From Flavobacteriales bacterium (GTDB lineage: Bacteria > Bacteroidota > Bacteroidia > Flavobacteriales_D > Sanyastnellaceae), in the NCBI GenBank assembly GCA_016722445.1, contig JADKIZ010000005.1, positions 235,563 through 299,562 of the forward strand: a stretch of DNA of 64,000 nt, read 5' to 3'. The position numbers and the translations under genes were made by a program. Positions 28,201 through 35,902 of this stretch are shown one piece after another. How positions within the stretch are numbered: the stretch's first letter is position 1; the number at the start of each line of letters is the position of its first letter. A model generated the notes under the pieces. It had not been told where the DNA came from. It saw only the letters and a program-made list of their open reading frames with translations, and searched no databases.

Positions 28201-31200
28201 CACTTATCGAAGGTTTGGTACCTGGTATACAACAATTCAGTTGGACCATAACAAACGGTCCTTGCGTACCACCAATTACATCCGATACCATTTCGATACA
28301 TGTGTTCGATTCAAGCCTTCCTGATGCCAATGCAGGAGTAAATGATTCACTCTGTGCACCATTTGATCTATCTCCAATTTGCACCACGCTAAATGGATCA
28401 ATTCTATCAGGTGCTGCAACCGGATTATGGACACAAATCGCTGGACCATCCATTGCAACTTTCGACAATACAACCACAAGCATCACGGGAATCTGTGATT
28501 TGATAGTTGGTACCTATTCATTCGAATGGACTATAGATAATGGACCATGTGGTACCACATCTGATACAGTGCTTGTCGTGATCAATGATCCGAACATCAG
28601 TCAGCCATCAGCTGGCCCAGATGCATTCTACTGCACACCAACAAGCACACACTTCATGAGTGCGTCTTCGCCGAGTGCGCCATCCTATGGTTATTGGCAG
28701 AGTATTACACCGAATGTGATCGTTGTTAATCCCGGCGATCCAAATACTGAAATCACCAACTTAACCGTTGGTCAGCATATCTTCTTATGGCGCTTCAATA
28801 ATGGTGCGTGTGGAACTTCATCATTTGATGATGTATCCGTATTCGTTTATGACGAGTTCAATCCTCCAGCAGATGCAGGACTAGATCAAGAAATCTGTTT
28901 GCCGTTGACAGAAGTCACCATGAACGCTTCTTTCTCATTTTATCCAGCAGTTGGACAATGGAGCATTCTCGATGGATGTGGATCAATAGCAATTGCCGAC
29001 GTAAACAATCCACTTTCACAAGTTACTGGTCTGTGCCTTGGCACGCAATGTTTCCTTTGGAATGTCGATAATGGACCGTGTCCAGTAGGATTTACACAAG
29101 ACACCATTTGTGTGCGCGTATTTGATCCAGGTATTACTGTTGAAGCTGGTCCAGATCAGTCGATTTGCACACCAGTCAATTCCGTTGTTATGGATGCAAC
29201 GGTGCCACAGGATCCTAACTATGGTACCTGGACGTTGATTTCAGGTGGTGGTACGATCGTAACACAAGGTGATCCAGTAACCGTGATAGATGACTTACCA
29301 GTCGGAATCAATTGTTTCAATTGGGAATTGTATAACGGTAATTGCGAAAATGGTTTGCCTTCTGACAACTTGTGCATCTATGTATACGATCAAGGACAAC
29401 CAGCGGCAAATGCAGGTCTCGATATTGAATTGTGTTATCCGGACACCACAACAACACTCAGTGGTAACTCGCCAATATTACCAGCAATCGGACATTGGGA
29501 TTTGATTTCCGGAACGGCCAACATCGATTCTCCAACAGCAAGCATAACCAATGTATCTGGACTGACCGTTGGAAATCACGTATTCACATGGACCATCGAT
29601 AACGGACCATGCGAAAACGCAATTACTGTCGACACAATTGTCGTACATGTCTTTCCTGACAATCCGCAAGTTGCATTGGCGGGTAGTGATCAACAACTTT
29701 GCACACCAGATTCTTCAGTGACATTGACAGCGCTTATGCCGGCAGTCCCTTCCACGGCCACGTGGGTGCCTATCTCACTTGGCGGAACAATCAGCAATGA
29801 AAATGATCCGTCAGCAGTCCTCAACTTTTTGACTGCAGGTGTCCACACCCTTGAATGGCACGTGTACAATGGACCTTGCAATCCTGAAAGCGTAGATGCT
29901 GTAAGCATATTTGTATATGATGCTACTGCACCTCTTGCGAATGCAGGCCCTGATCAGGAAATCTGCGCACCACAAGATACTGTTGAGATGGATGGAAGTT
30001 CAATCACTTATCCTGGTTCAGGAGAATGGACATTTGGCAATACAACCGGAACACCATTCTTCACTGATCCTAACGATTCTACAACTACAGTAACGAATCT
30101 TTCCATTGGTATTTCAGAAATCATCTGGACATTTGATAATGGCGCATGTGGTATTTCAAATGATACCATGTACGTTTCTGTATTTGATCCATCGTCACCT
30201 TCGGCGACTGCGAATAGCGATAGTCTGTTTTGTGATCCACCTGCATGTGTAGATCTGATAGGCTCTTCTACTTTACCTCCGGCGTATGGCTGGTGGGAAC
30301 AAATAGCCGGGGATATTGCTTCAGACATTGGAGACAGCACAGCAAATGTGACCACCGCTTGTGGTCTGGCTTTGAATGAATCAGCCTTTGTGTGGAATGT
30401 TTACAATGGCGCTTGTGCGAACAGCATGACCACAGATACAGTTTGGTTCTATATCTACGACTCACAAGTAGCCGTTGCTGATGCAGGTAAAGACAGCACA
30501 TTCTGCGGTGAACAAGTATCATTTACATTAGAAGGTAGTCAACTCGTAGGTACAGTCACAGGGCTTGCTTCAGGAGTATGGACTGGTGGTGGAGGTACCA
30601 TTGTCAATCCGGAAACATCATCAGCAACTGTCACGGATATGCCTGTTGGTGTTAATTGTTATACATGGACAGTAGACAATGGAGCTTGCGGTACATCATC
30701 TGATGAAGTGTGCATCACCGTTTACGATCCGTTGCAGGAAGTTGCTTATGCTGGTGAAGGTTCCATTATTTGTGAAGGCGATTTTGTCTCGTTCAATCTG
30801 AATGCGAACGAAGCCATAGCGCCTGCCACTGGACTTTGGACCGTGAGCGGAGGGCCAGCAGATATCGAAGATCCTCAACTTAATGATGCATTGGTGACCT
30901 ATCTCGGTCAAATCACCGTGCCACTTATGAGTGTATTTGATACATTGGTTTGGACCATTGATAACGGCGTCTGTGGAAGCACTTCGGATACCATCATGTT
31001 CGAACTCCAGGATTGTGAAACAGTGAAAGTGCCGGATGCATTTTCACCGAATGGTGATGGAGTGAATGATGTGTTCTTTATCTCGAACCTTCAGCATTAT
31101 CCACAAAACAATATACAGATATTCAATAGATGGGGTGCGCTTGTTTATTCTGCCTCGCCTTACAAAGGTGATTGGGATGGAACATCACAAGCGCCGGGAA

Positions 31201-31313
31201 CAATTGGAGAAACACTTCCTGTATCAACATACTACTATGTACTCAATATAGGTTCAGAGTATGAAGAAGTATCGAATGGAGTATTCACCGGATTTGTATA
31301 TCTGAAACGCTAA
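22251..31313 (+). CDS. Giant T9SS-exported fibre/adhesin: ~31 Ig-like repeats and CHU_C type B sorting domain
   Basis: This uninterrupted protein has 3020 residues. The signal peptide is residues 1-24 (ending ADAQ). Residues 25-125 form a distinct Cys-containing beta domain. From about 128 to 2918 there are about 31 tandem repeats of about 90 residues with the pattern NAGxDQxxCxP, LxAxxxxPAxGxWT, NxxxGxxxFxWTxDNGxC and DxVxVxVFD. The last 96 residues (VPDAFSPNGDGVNDVF, FNRWGALVY, GxFVYLKR) are the gliding motility-associated CHU_C domain, a type B T9SS signal. By analogy with SprB of Flavobacterium johnsoniae it should form a long surface filament for adhesion or movement. The next gene, a PorP/SprF protein 12 bases on, is the expected partner. 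Confidence 0.92.
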   Translation: MINSLRITLITALFSFIVQLADAQLTFYDPVSGAPTTSYTLTPSLCQGASVDHCISVTSAGSSHSITSFSGSAGTIVIAPPSNPFQRCFRYTAPFSFTGPNTVTFTVTNNLGEIGTLQITIIVVNPNTPLNAGADQQLCSPTNFTTLTAVSPDPLATGYWTKLTGPGTISGGTDSPAIPGVDQQGGTTVNVTGLQLGSNIFIWHQDYPCDQNVDVVTIYVYNGTPPVADANICYPSTVSHLPDTVILCGTTSYTLCANNPGTAATGTWTIFGGCGTIFNINNANAPVTNLCAGCNNFEWNIGNGPCPGGETKDTLVICVFPSVQQAIAPADITRCIGTFTSVTLAGNALIGANTAQWSFVSGPITPTISSPNTSSTSITGLSQAGVYCFNYTVTSGPCGSTTDQVCIYVYNPSSPINAGIDQTICLPNNSSTMAATTPTFPASGVWSTVAGTGSFVDGASPTSVVNGLSVGVNTFRWTVSNGNCANNGNFDEMTITVFPVSQPAANAGVDQNFNYSGTALTTTLAGNSPTAPGTGTWTVSPAGPIITNPASATSGVTNLTPGQYTFTWCLNNGSCDAPVCDQMIINVFNCQLSTINAGPDQNMCSPNNSANMAATLPALPATGAWSIITGNGSFSSTTNQNAVVTNIPIGINTYRWTVNNGGCGTLSDDVIVNVFDNTATVSNAGNDQEFCANSGLISTVMAATTPVSPATGTWTILNSGSLTPNDSPSASVTNLPVGAHAFVWTVNNGPCGIARDTMIINVYAPGQTSANAGTDQELCSTNPNTTLLANNLISPATGLWTIVSGGGTIVNPTSSVTALTNIPIGHHVYRWTIDNGPCTTPATLSDDVVVDVFDVNLNTTSAGPDQDICSNITSINLTGSLISIPATGLWTVSPAGPTFSNASISNPTVSNLTPGTTYTFTWSVDNGPCSNTSDALVLDYFNNNQLAANAGPDIEICQPQSSITMAANAADSPAIGTWTLINGPNTPIFTADNPTTTVSNLITGTYTFRWTIDNGACSPTLTFDEMTIEVFDDEQLEADAGADIELCEPVLETTLTANALISPATGLWTQISGPNTAGINNPNLEQVELSGLIVGCYVFRWTVTNGACTPPSTFDDVQVCVFDDSQTEANAGLDQIICTPLTTTTLAANTIISPAVGTWTVISSPNTPTFSSNNANDATLSNLIVGTYVLEWCVDNGNCFNANTCDQVTIEVFFTDAPVANAGVNQSICTPQDAVFMDGNDPVGPATGTWTLVSGGGAIVDPSNPDTEITNIPVGTSCFQWSIDNGGCGAGTTFDLVCVDVYPSNQPLADAGVDQDMCTPQSTTNFEGNTPIAPATGFWAQISGPTTATIANASDPESSVSGLDVGCYEFVWTIDNGSCANPISTDTVLVCVYNSGFPPSNAGLDQELCWPTSSTVMDADGAISPGEGTWNQISGPTTVTFSNLNDSLAGISNLAIGIYEFEWSLNYSACGSEADAVTITVYSDQQLPSSAGADQYLCTPTSSAELSANSVIPPGFGTWTSLTPQADFEDDNDPNTTVFNLAQGIDTLIWTIYNGPCLATEFTVDSVFIFLNDVNQPDADAGLDQEWCTPHNFASLVGNNPIAPAFGTWTTTGSATISNPTGPATDVSNLVLGTNTFCWTIDNGACDPPTTTDCVDIIMFPEDQLPADAGPDQDVCGTITNCTTLAGNSIISPAQGTWQQISGLTSVTFDDSHNPNAEVCGMIPGVYVLQWCIENGPCGEVTCDQMTITIYDNSTEPASVGDDIEMCTPENSAQMNASIANLPGFGVWTVVSGSGNIEDTDNPATIISDLPIGTNEFSWCISNGVCPNASTCDTIQIDVFDQFAPIAFAGDDQDWCDPVTSIFMTATEPAAPGVGTWTEIGGLTSIVDMNDPLTEITGFGVGEYTFLWTVYNGPCESTNTTDFVTINIFNHDQPASDVGEDVEFCTPQNSVQMSATQPIFPATGYWSIIGASVGNIENINSATTLIEGLVPGIQQFSWTITNGPCVPPITSDTISIHVFDSSLPDANAGVNDSLCAPFDLSPICTTLNGSILSGAATGLWTQIAGPSIATFDNTTTSITGICDLIVGTYSFEWTIDNGPCGTTSDTVLVVINDPNISQPSAGPDAFYCTPTSTHFMSASSPSAPSYGYWQSITPNVIVVNPGDPNTEITNLTVGQHIFLWRFNNGACGTSSFDDVSVFVYDEFNPPADAGLDQEICLPLTEVTMNASFSFYPAVGQWSILDGCGSIAIADVNNPLSQVTGLCLGTQCFLWNVDNGPCPVGFTQDTICVRVFDPGITVEAGPDQSICTPVNSVVMDATVPQDPNYGTWTLISGGGTIVTQGDPVTVIDDLPVGINCFNWELYNGNCENGLPSDNLCIYVYDQGQPAANAGLDIELCYPDTTTTLSGNSPILPAIGHWDLISGTANIDSPTASITNVSGLTVGNHVFTWTIDNGPCENAITVDTIVVHVFPDNPQVALAGSDQQLCTPDSSVTLTALMPAVPSTATWVPISLGGTISNENDPSAVLNFLTAGVHTLEWHVYNGPCNPESVDAVSIFVYDATAPLANAGPDQEICAPQDTVEMDGSSITYPGSGEWTFGNTTGTPFFTDPNDSTTTVTNLSIGISEIIWTFDNGACGISNDTMYVSVFDPSSPSATANSDSLFCDPPACVDLIGSSTLPPAYGWWEQIAGDIASDIGDSTANVTTACGLALNESAFVWNVYNGACANSMTTDTVWFYIYDSQVAVADAGKDSTFCGEQVSFTLEGSQLVGTVTGLASGVWTGGGGTIVNPETSSATVTDMPVGVNCYTWTVDNGACGTSSDEVCITVYDPLQEVAYAGEGSIICEGDFVSFNLNANEAIAPATGLWTVSGGPADIEDPQLNDALVTYLGQITVPLMSVFDTLVWTIDNGVCGSTSDTIMFELQDCETVKVPDAFSPNGDGVNDVFFISNLQHYPQNNIQIFNRWGALVYSASPYKGDWDGTSQAPGTIGETLPVSTYYYVLNIGSEYEEVSNGVFTGFVYLKR
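22632..31004 (+). repeat. Protein-level tandem repeat array, about 31 units of ~270 bp
   Basis: Units are marked by NAGxDQxxC at the start and DNGPC near the end. They share a protein pattern but are well diverged in DNA. Nearly every unit keeps two Cys residues, consistent with one disulfide per domain. The first three and last three units are the most divergent. Confidence 0.85.
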
Positions 31314-31325
31314 ACACCAGGAATC

Positions 31326-32282
31326 ATGAAAAAGTCAATTCAATATTTCACACAAAACCAAATGATGAGAATTTATCTCGTGATGGTTCCTGTGCTTTTG
31401 TTCTGTCAGTCCATGATGGCACAACAAGATCCGATGTATACCATGTACATGTTCAACACGCTTTCGGTAAATCCTGCATATGCCGGAAGTGCTGACAGGC
31501 TAAGTGCCGTGGCATTGCATCGCTCACAGTGGGTCAATTTCAAAGGATCGCCTACTACACAAACATTCACGATGCATTCACCACTGAAAAAAGAAAACAT
31601 CAGCATAGGTGGTAGTGTTGTAAACGATGCACATGGACCCGTAAAACAAACCGGCTTTTATCTGGATGCTTCGTATCGCATCTTTATGGGTTCAAGAAGA
31701 CTGGCATTCGGGTTGAAAGCGGGGACAAATTTGTTTAGTGCGAATTTGATGGATTTGAATCCATATGATGAAAACGACAACACATTCAACACCAACATTC
31801 AAAGTAAAATGCTTCCGAACTTTGGATTCGGTGTGATGTATTACAGCAAAAGATTCTATGTTGGTGCATCTGTACCCAAGTTGCTGCAGAATAAACTCAT
31901 TGATGGTGAGATCCCGGACTTCGTCAACAATCAGGAAAAAAACCATGGCTTTTTGATTGCTGGGGCCGTATTTGATTTGAGCTATTATACCAAATTCAAA
32001 CCAACCATTTTATTGAAAGCCGTGAATGGTGCACCACTTGGTGCAGAAGTCACAGCTCAGTTTTTGTTTTACGAAAAACTATGGGCTGGCTTGATGTACA
32101 GGTGGCAGGATGCTGCGGGTGTACTTCTGCAGTATGAAATCAACAATCGTTTTAAGATCGGATATGCTTATGACTACACATTGTCCGACATCAGAAAATA
32201 CAGTGATGGATCACACGAAGTGATGCTCGGCTTTGATTTGATCAAAGGATTTCCGGGCGATGTTTCACCAAGGTATTTCTAA
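31326..32282 (+). CDS. PorP/SprF family T9SS membrane protein
   Basis: This 318-residue protein has an N-terminal signal (YLVMVPVLLFCQSMMAQ) followed by the family hallmark QQDPMYTMYMFNTLSVNPAYAGS, then HRSQWVNFKGSPTTQT and alternating beta-strand segments to the C-terminus (ISIGGSVVND, FGFGVMYYSKRFYVGASVP, FKIGYAYDYTLSDI, HEVMLGFDL). PorP/SprF proteins are outer-membrane barrels that bind type B cargo tails and, in F. johnsoniae, SprF is needed to export SprB. Its place 12 bases after the fibre gene and 23 before the OmpA gene indicates one operon and a dedicated partner role. Confidence 0.93.
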   Translation: MKKSIQYFTQNQMMRIYLVMVPVLLFCQSMMAQQDPMYTMYMFNTLSVNPAYAGSADRLSAVALHRSQWVNFKGSPTTQTFTMHSPLKKENISIGGSVVNDAHGPVKQTGFYLDASYRIFMGSRRLAFGLKAGTNLFSANLMDLNPYDENDNTFNTNIQSKMLPNFGFGVMYYSKRFYVGASVPKLLQNKLIDGEIPDFVNNQEKNHGFLIAGAVFDLSYYTKFKPTILLKAVNGAPLGAEVTAQFLFYEKLWAGLMYRWQDAAGVLLQYEINNRFKIGYAYDYTLSDIRKYSDGSHEVMLGFDLIKGFPGDVSPRYF

Positions 32283-32305
32283 ACTCAACCACTTCACGCG
32301 AAGAC

Positions 32306-34492
32306 ATGAATAAAAGAATACATCAGTTGATTGCCACGGCCGCCTTCATCATCATGGCGACAAACGCGCAATCACAAAAAGCAAAAATCAAACTTGCGGA
32401 AAACTTTTTCCAGTCTTATGATTATAAGATGGCTGGCAATATTTACCGCGACGTACTTGCTACTGCGAAATACGCCAATGACACCACGGCATTAAGAAGA
32501 GCTGCAGAATGTGACATCAAGATTGGCAACATGGTTTCGGCAGAAGGCTACTTCAAACAATTGATCAAGTTAGGTGTTGCCAAACTTGATGATTTACGCG
32601 GCCTTGCAGAAGTGTTGAAATATCAGAGGAAATACACAGAAGCACTGCAGGTGTATCAAGACATTCTGGCTAAATATCCAAATGATGATGTAGCCAAAAG
32701 ATATGCAGAACAAAGCGATTATCCCAATTCCATTATGAGGGATTCTGCTGTTTACACCATCAAAAATTCAGCGATTAATTCTTCGTCGAGTGATTTTGCA
32801 CCAAGCTTTTTCATCAACGATAAACTCATCTTCAGTTCTGCAAGAGGCAATCTCGCAAAAGACCAACGTATTTATTCCCGAACCCAACAACCCTATCTGA
32901 ACGTATATCAGGCATCGATAGGCGCAGAAAAAAACCTCAATGGTGCTGATATGATCAAAGGTGTGATCAATTCAAGGTACCATGAAGGAACCTTTGCTTA
33001 CAGCCCAGGTTCCAATACACTATTTCTGACCAGAAATAATTTCTATAGTGGAACAGTAGAAAAATCGTCCACTGGAAAAGTGAATCTAGGAATTTACTTT
33101 TCAAAATACAATGCCACGGAACAAACGTGGAGCGACCTCGATAAATTCCCTTTCAACAATAAAGAATACAACGTTGGTCATCCATCGCTTGCTCCATCAG
33201 GAAACAGATTGTATTTTGTAAGTGATATGCCAGGAGGTAAAGGCGGCACAGACATTTATTACTGCGACAAACAAGGAGAATCATGGGGTAGTCCACAAAA
33301 TGCTGGCGAAAAAATCAATACCTCTGTGGATGAAATGTTTCCATTTATGGCAGGAGACAGCTTGATGTATTTTTCATCCAACGGACATGTTAGTTTAGGT
33401 GGTCTGGATGTGTACTACACCAACCCATTCGATGCTAAACCAGTTGCCAATGCCGGATATCCTCTGAACACGCATTCAGATGATTTCAGTTTGATCTGTT
33501 ATGCAGATGAAATCAATGGGTTCTATTGCAGCAATCGTACAAAGGGACAAGGAGATGACGATATCTATGAGTATATACTTGAGCCTGTTGATACGCTTTT
33601 GGTATCTGGTGTTGTGACTGATGCTGAAACCATGTTGCCATTGGCCAATGTTGCCATCACGGTACCCACTGATGATGGAAGTCTGATACAAGTCATGACA
33701 GATGCTCAAGGAAGATATCTGATCAAAGCACCATACAAAAAAGAAGTTACCATTGAAGGTAATCTTAAGAACTATCAACCCGGGAAAGCATCTGGCCGAG
33801 CTAATCCCCGCTCTGCATACCTCGAAGATGTCAATTTGAAACTTCAGAAAATTGATTACATGGTCAATGGTCGAGTGTACTATGATGACAACAACGCTGG
33901 AGCAGAAGGAGCTATGGTGAAATTATTTGAGATTACGGGTGCTGACACCACATTTATCGATTCAGTGATTATTGGCAAAACAGGCAATTATCAATTTAAC
34001 CTGAATAAAGTACGTAGATACTTACTTGTCGCAACGAAAGAGGAGTATGCTCGACAGACACATGGTTTCGAAACCAATGATCCAGTCAATAAAATTCATA
34101 CACACGATTTCAAGCTCTTCAAAGCGAAAGTTGGTGAAGTGGTGCGACTCGACAATATCTACTACGACTACAAAAAATGGGATATCCGTCCAGATGCTGC
34201 CAAAGAATTGGACAAACTCGTTCAGATCATGAAGGACAATCCTACCATGAAGATTGAGCTTGGTTCACACTCTGATGCTCGTGGTAGCGATCAATACAAC
34301 CTGGATCTTTCTGACAAACGAGCAAAGTCAGCGGCGAATTACATCATCTCACAAGGAATTGTTTCCGATAGATTGTATGGTAAAGGCTATGGAGAAAAAA
34401 TGATTCTCAATCATTGTAAAAATGATGTTCAATGTTCAGAAGAAGAACACCAATTCAATCGAAGAACAGAATTTAAGATTACCGCATTTTAA
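32306..34492 (+). CDS. OmpA family protein with TPR, PD40 and carboxypeptidase-regulatory domains
   Basis: This 728-residue protein has a signal peptide (ending TNAQS). Residues 25-140 form TPR-like helices (AENFFQSYDYKMAGNIYRD). Residues about 150-400 are WD40-like PD40 beta-propeller repeats (DFAPSFFINDKLIFSSARG, SLAPSGNRLYFVSDM). One or two CarboxypepD_reg-like folds (VSGVVTDAETMLPLANV; about 430-600) follow. The C-terminal OmpA domain (about 615-728) contains ELGSHSDARGSDQYN and the peptidoglycan-binding SDKRA. Such proteins (PorE-like) tie T9SS assemblies to the cell wall. It closes the fibre operon. The 3' end overlaps the convergent methyltransferase gene by 14 bases. Confidence 0.92.
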   Translation: MNKRIHQLIATAAFIIMATNAQSQKAKIKLAENFFQSYDYKMAGNIYRDVLATAKYANDTTALRRAAECDIKIGNMVSAEGYFKQLIKLGVAKLDDLRGLAEVLKYQRKYTEALQVYQDILAKYPNDDVAKRYAEQSDYPNSIMRDSAVYTIKNSAINSSSSDFAPSFFINDKLIFSSARGNLAKDQRIYSRTQQPYLNVYQASIGAEKNLNGADMIKGVINSRYHEGTFAYSPGSNTLFLTRNNFYSGTVEKSSTGKVNLGIYFSKYNATEQTWSDLDKFPFNNKEYNVGHPSLAPSGNRLYFVSDMPGGKGGTDIYYCDKQGESWGSPQNAGEKINTSVDEMFPFMAGDSLMYFSSNGHVSLGGLDVYYTNPFDAKPVANAGYPLNTHSDDFSLICYADEINGFYCSNRTKGQGDDDIYEYILEPVDTLLVSGVVTDAETMLPLANVAITVPTDDGSLIQVMTDAQGRYLIKAPYKKEVTIEGNLKNYQPGKASGRANPRSAYLEDVNLKLQKIDYMVNGRVYYDDNNAGAEGAMVKLFEITGADTTFIDSVIIGKTGNYQFNLNKVRRYLLVATKEEYARQTHGFETNDPVNKIHTHDFKLFKAKVGEVVRLDNIYYDYKKWDIRPDAAKELDKLVQIMKDNPTMKIELGSHSDARGSDQYNLDLSDKRAKSAANYIISQGIVSDRLYGKGYGEKMILNHCKNDVQCSEEEHQFNRRTEFKITAF

Positions 34493-35822
34493 TCCGGTAT
34501 TCTTTCGGGTAGTAATTGTTTACCCGATTTGATAATGACTTAACCCATCCCAACGGATGGGTTTTGTATTTTACCACTACCCATCCCGCATGTGAAAATG
34601 GTTGTATGCTCTCCCCTCTTAAAAATTGCAATGCTTCATCCTCATTCAATTCCTCTTCGTGTATCGAAGGATGTCTCAAAGGCGACAATGCTAGAGCATG
34701 TGCAGGAATCAGTTCGTTGCGCACCAACCGACCTACTTCAATGCCCGGCATGGTAAAATATATTCCTGATGCCCACGAATTGAGTGTATCAGCATCAACA
34801 CTTGACGCGTAAATAGATTGATCTGGTGCTACCGTTAGATGGCAATCACCATCGACCCAGGAATTCAGGATCTCCTTTTCCTGGCGGTTAATAGCACGAA
34901 AAACACGAACAGGCCTTTGCTTATTACGCGTTGATGTAATCGACTTTTTTCGGAATACACTTATAAAAAAACCTTCGCCAGGGATACGATGTGGCAAAAA
35001 TTGATACGCTTGATATCCATTTTCTTCGATGATTCGAATATTCCATGAAGGATCAATTCCAATCGAAACACTTTCCCATTGCCCGGATTCCATCAAAGTT
35101 CTGCATTGTTGTTCATTCTCTTCAATTGCAAAAGTGCAGGTACTGTAAATGAGTATTCCACCTTCACGAATAATGGGAGCAACATCATTTAAAATATCAG
35201 TTTGTCTTCTGCCACAGGCAGCCGCAGCATGTTCATTCCATTCGCTTCTGGATTCATGATCCTTGCGAAACATTCCTTCACCACTGCATGGTGCATCGAC
35301 CAATACCAAATCAAAATCAATTCCGGCAGTACTCCATTTTTCCGAAGAAGTCTGAGACACCAACGTATTGGTAGCTGACCACTTCTGCAGATTCTCACAC
35401 AAAATGCTATTGCGTGTCTTGTTCACTTCATTGCTAATCACCAAGCCATCATTTCCGATGAATGATGAAAGGATGAGTGATTTTCCGCCAGGCGATGCGC
35501 ATAAATCCAATGCAACGATGCTCCTTTTTTCATTCCAGATCGAATACAGAACATGATTCAAAAACATAGAAGAACTTTCCTGCGGATAATAACAACCCGC
35601 ATGAAAAAGCGGATCTAAAGTGAATGAAGGTCTTTCAGCAAGTATAAAACCACGATCAAACCAAGGTACATTTTCACCAGATAAACCGACATGAACAGAT
35701 TTCAATGGATGCAGATGAATACTGGTCCTCGGCTGGCCATCCAAAGCAGTGAGCAATTCCTTACCGTCATCGGGAAATTGATGTAAAATTCGATCGACGA
35801 ATGACTGGGGTAATTTTTCCAT
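34479..35822 (-). CDS. rsmF: rRNA cytosine-C5 methyltransferase, RsmF/NOL1-NOP2-Sun family
   Basis: This 447-residue protein carries LDLCASPGGKSLIL (SAM-binding), DAPCSGEGMFRKD (motif IV Cys) and STCTFAIEENEQQC (motif VI Cys nucleophile), the signature of RNA m5C methyltransferases. The C-terminal part holds a PUA-like region (LAPDQ-type strands, HPLGWVK near the end), as in RsmF/YebU, which methylates 16S rRNA. I use the ATG at 35822 (MEKLPQSFV), since the only further upstream start is a TTG nine bases earlier. It is the last gene of a minus-strand run after AsmA and overlaps the OmpA gene tail to tail. Confidence 0.88.
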   Translation of the reverse strand: MEKLPQSFVDRILHQFPDDGKELLTALDGQPRTSIHLHPLKSVHVGLSGENVPWFDRGFILAERPSFTLDPLFHAGCYYPQESSSMFLNHVLYSIWNEKRSIVALDLCASPGGKSLILSSFIGNDGLVISNEVNKTRNSILCENLQKWSATNTLVSQTSSEKWSTAGIDFDLVLVDAPCSGEGMFRKDHESRSEWNEHAAAACGRRQTDILNDVAPIIREGGILIYSTCTFAIEENEQQCRTLMESGQWESVSIGIDPSWNIRIIEENGYQAYQFLPHRIPGEGFFISVFRKKSITSTRNKQRPVRVFRAINRQEKEILNSWVDGDCHLTVAPDQSIYASSVDADTLNSWASGIYFTMPGIEVGRLVRNELIPAHALALSPLRHPSIHEEELNEDEALQFLRGESIQPFSHAGWVVVKYKTHPLGWVKSLSNRVNNYYPKEYRIKMR

Positions 35823-35902
35823 CCGCCACAAACATAATCGACATCATGAAAAGTAATGACCCATCTTGAGAACTCAGGCCATCTATAAAGCGACCATCAA
35901 AA

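Noticed and set aside
22251..31313. Nonribosomal or polyketide megasynthase suggested by size
   Set aside because: There are no adenylation, ketosynthase or carrier motifs. The repeats are Ig-like with Cys pairs and a T9SS tail.
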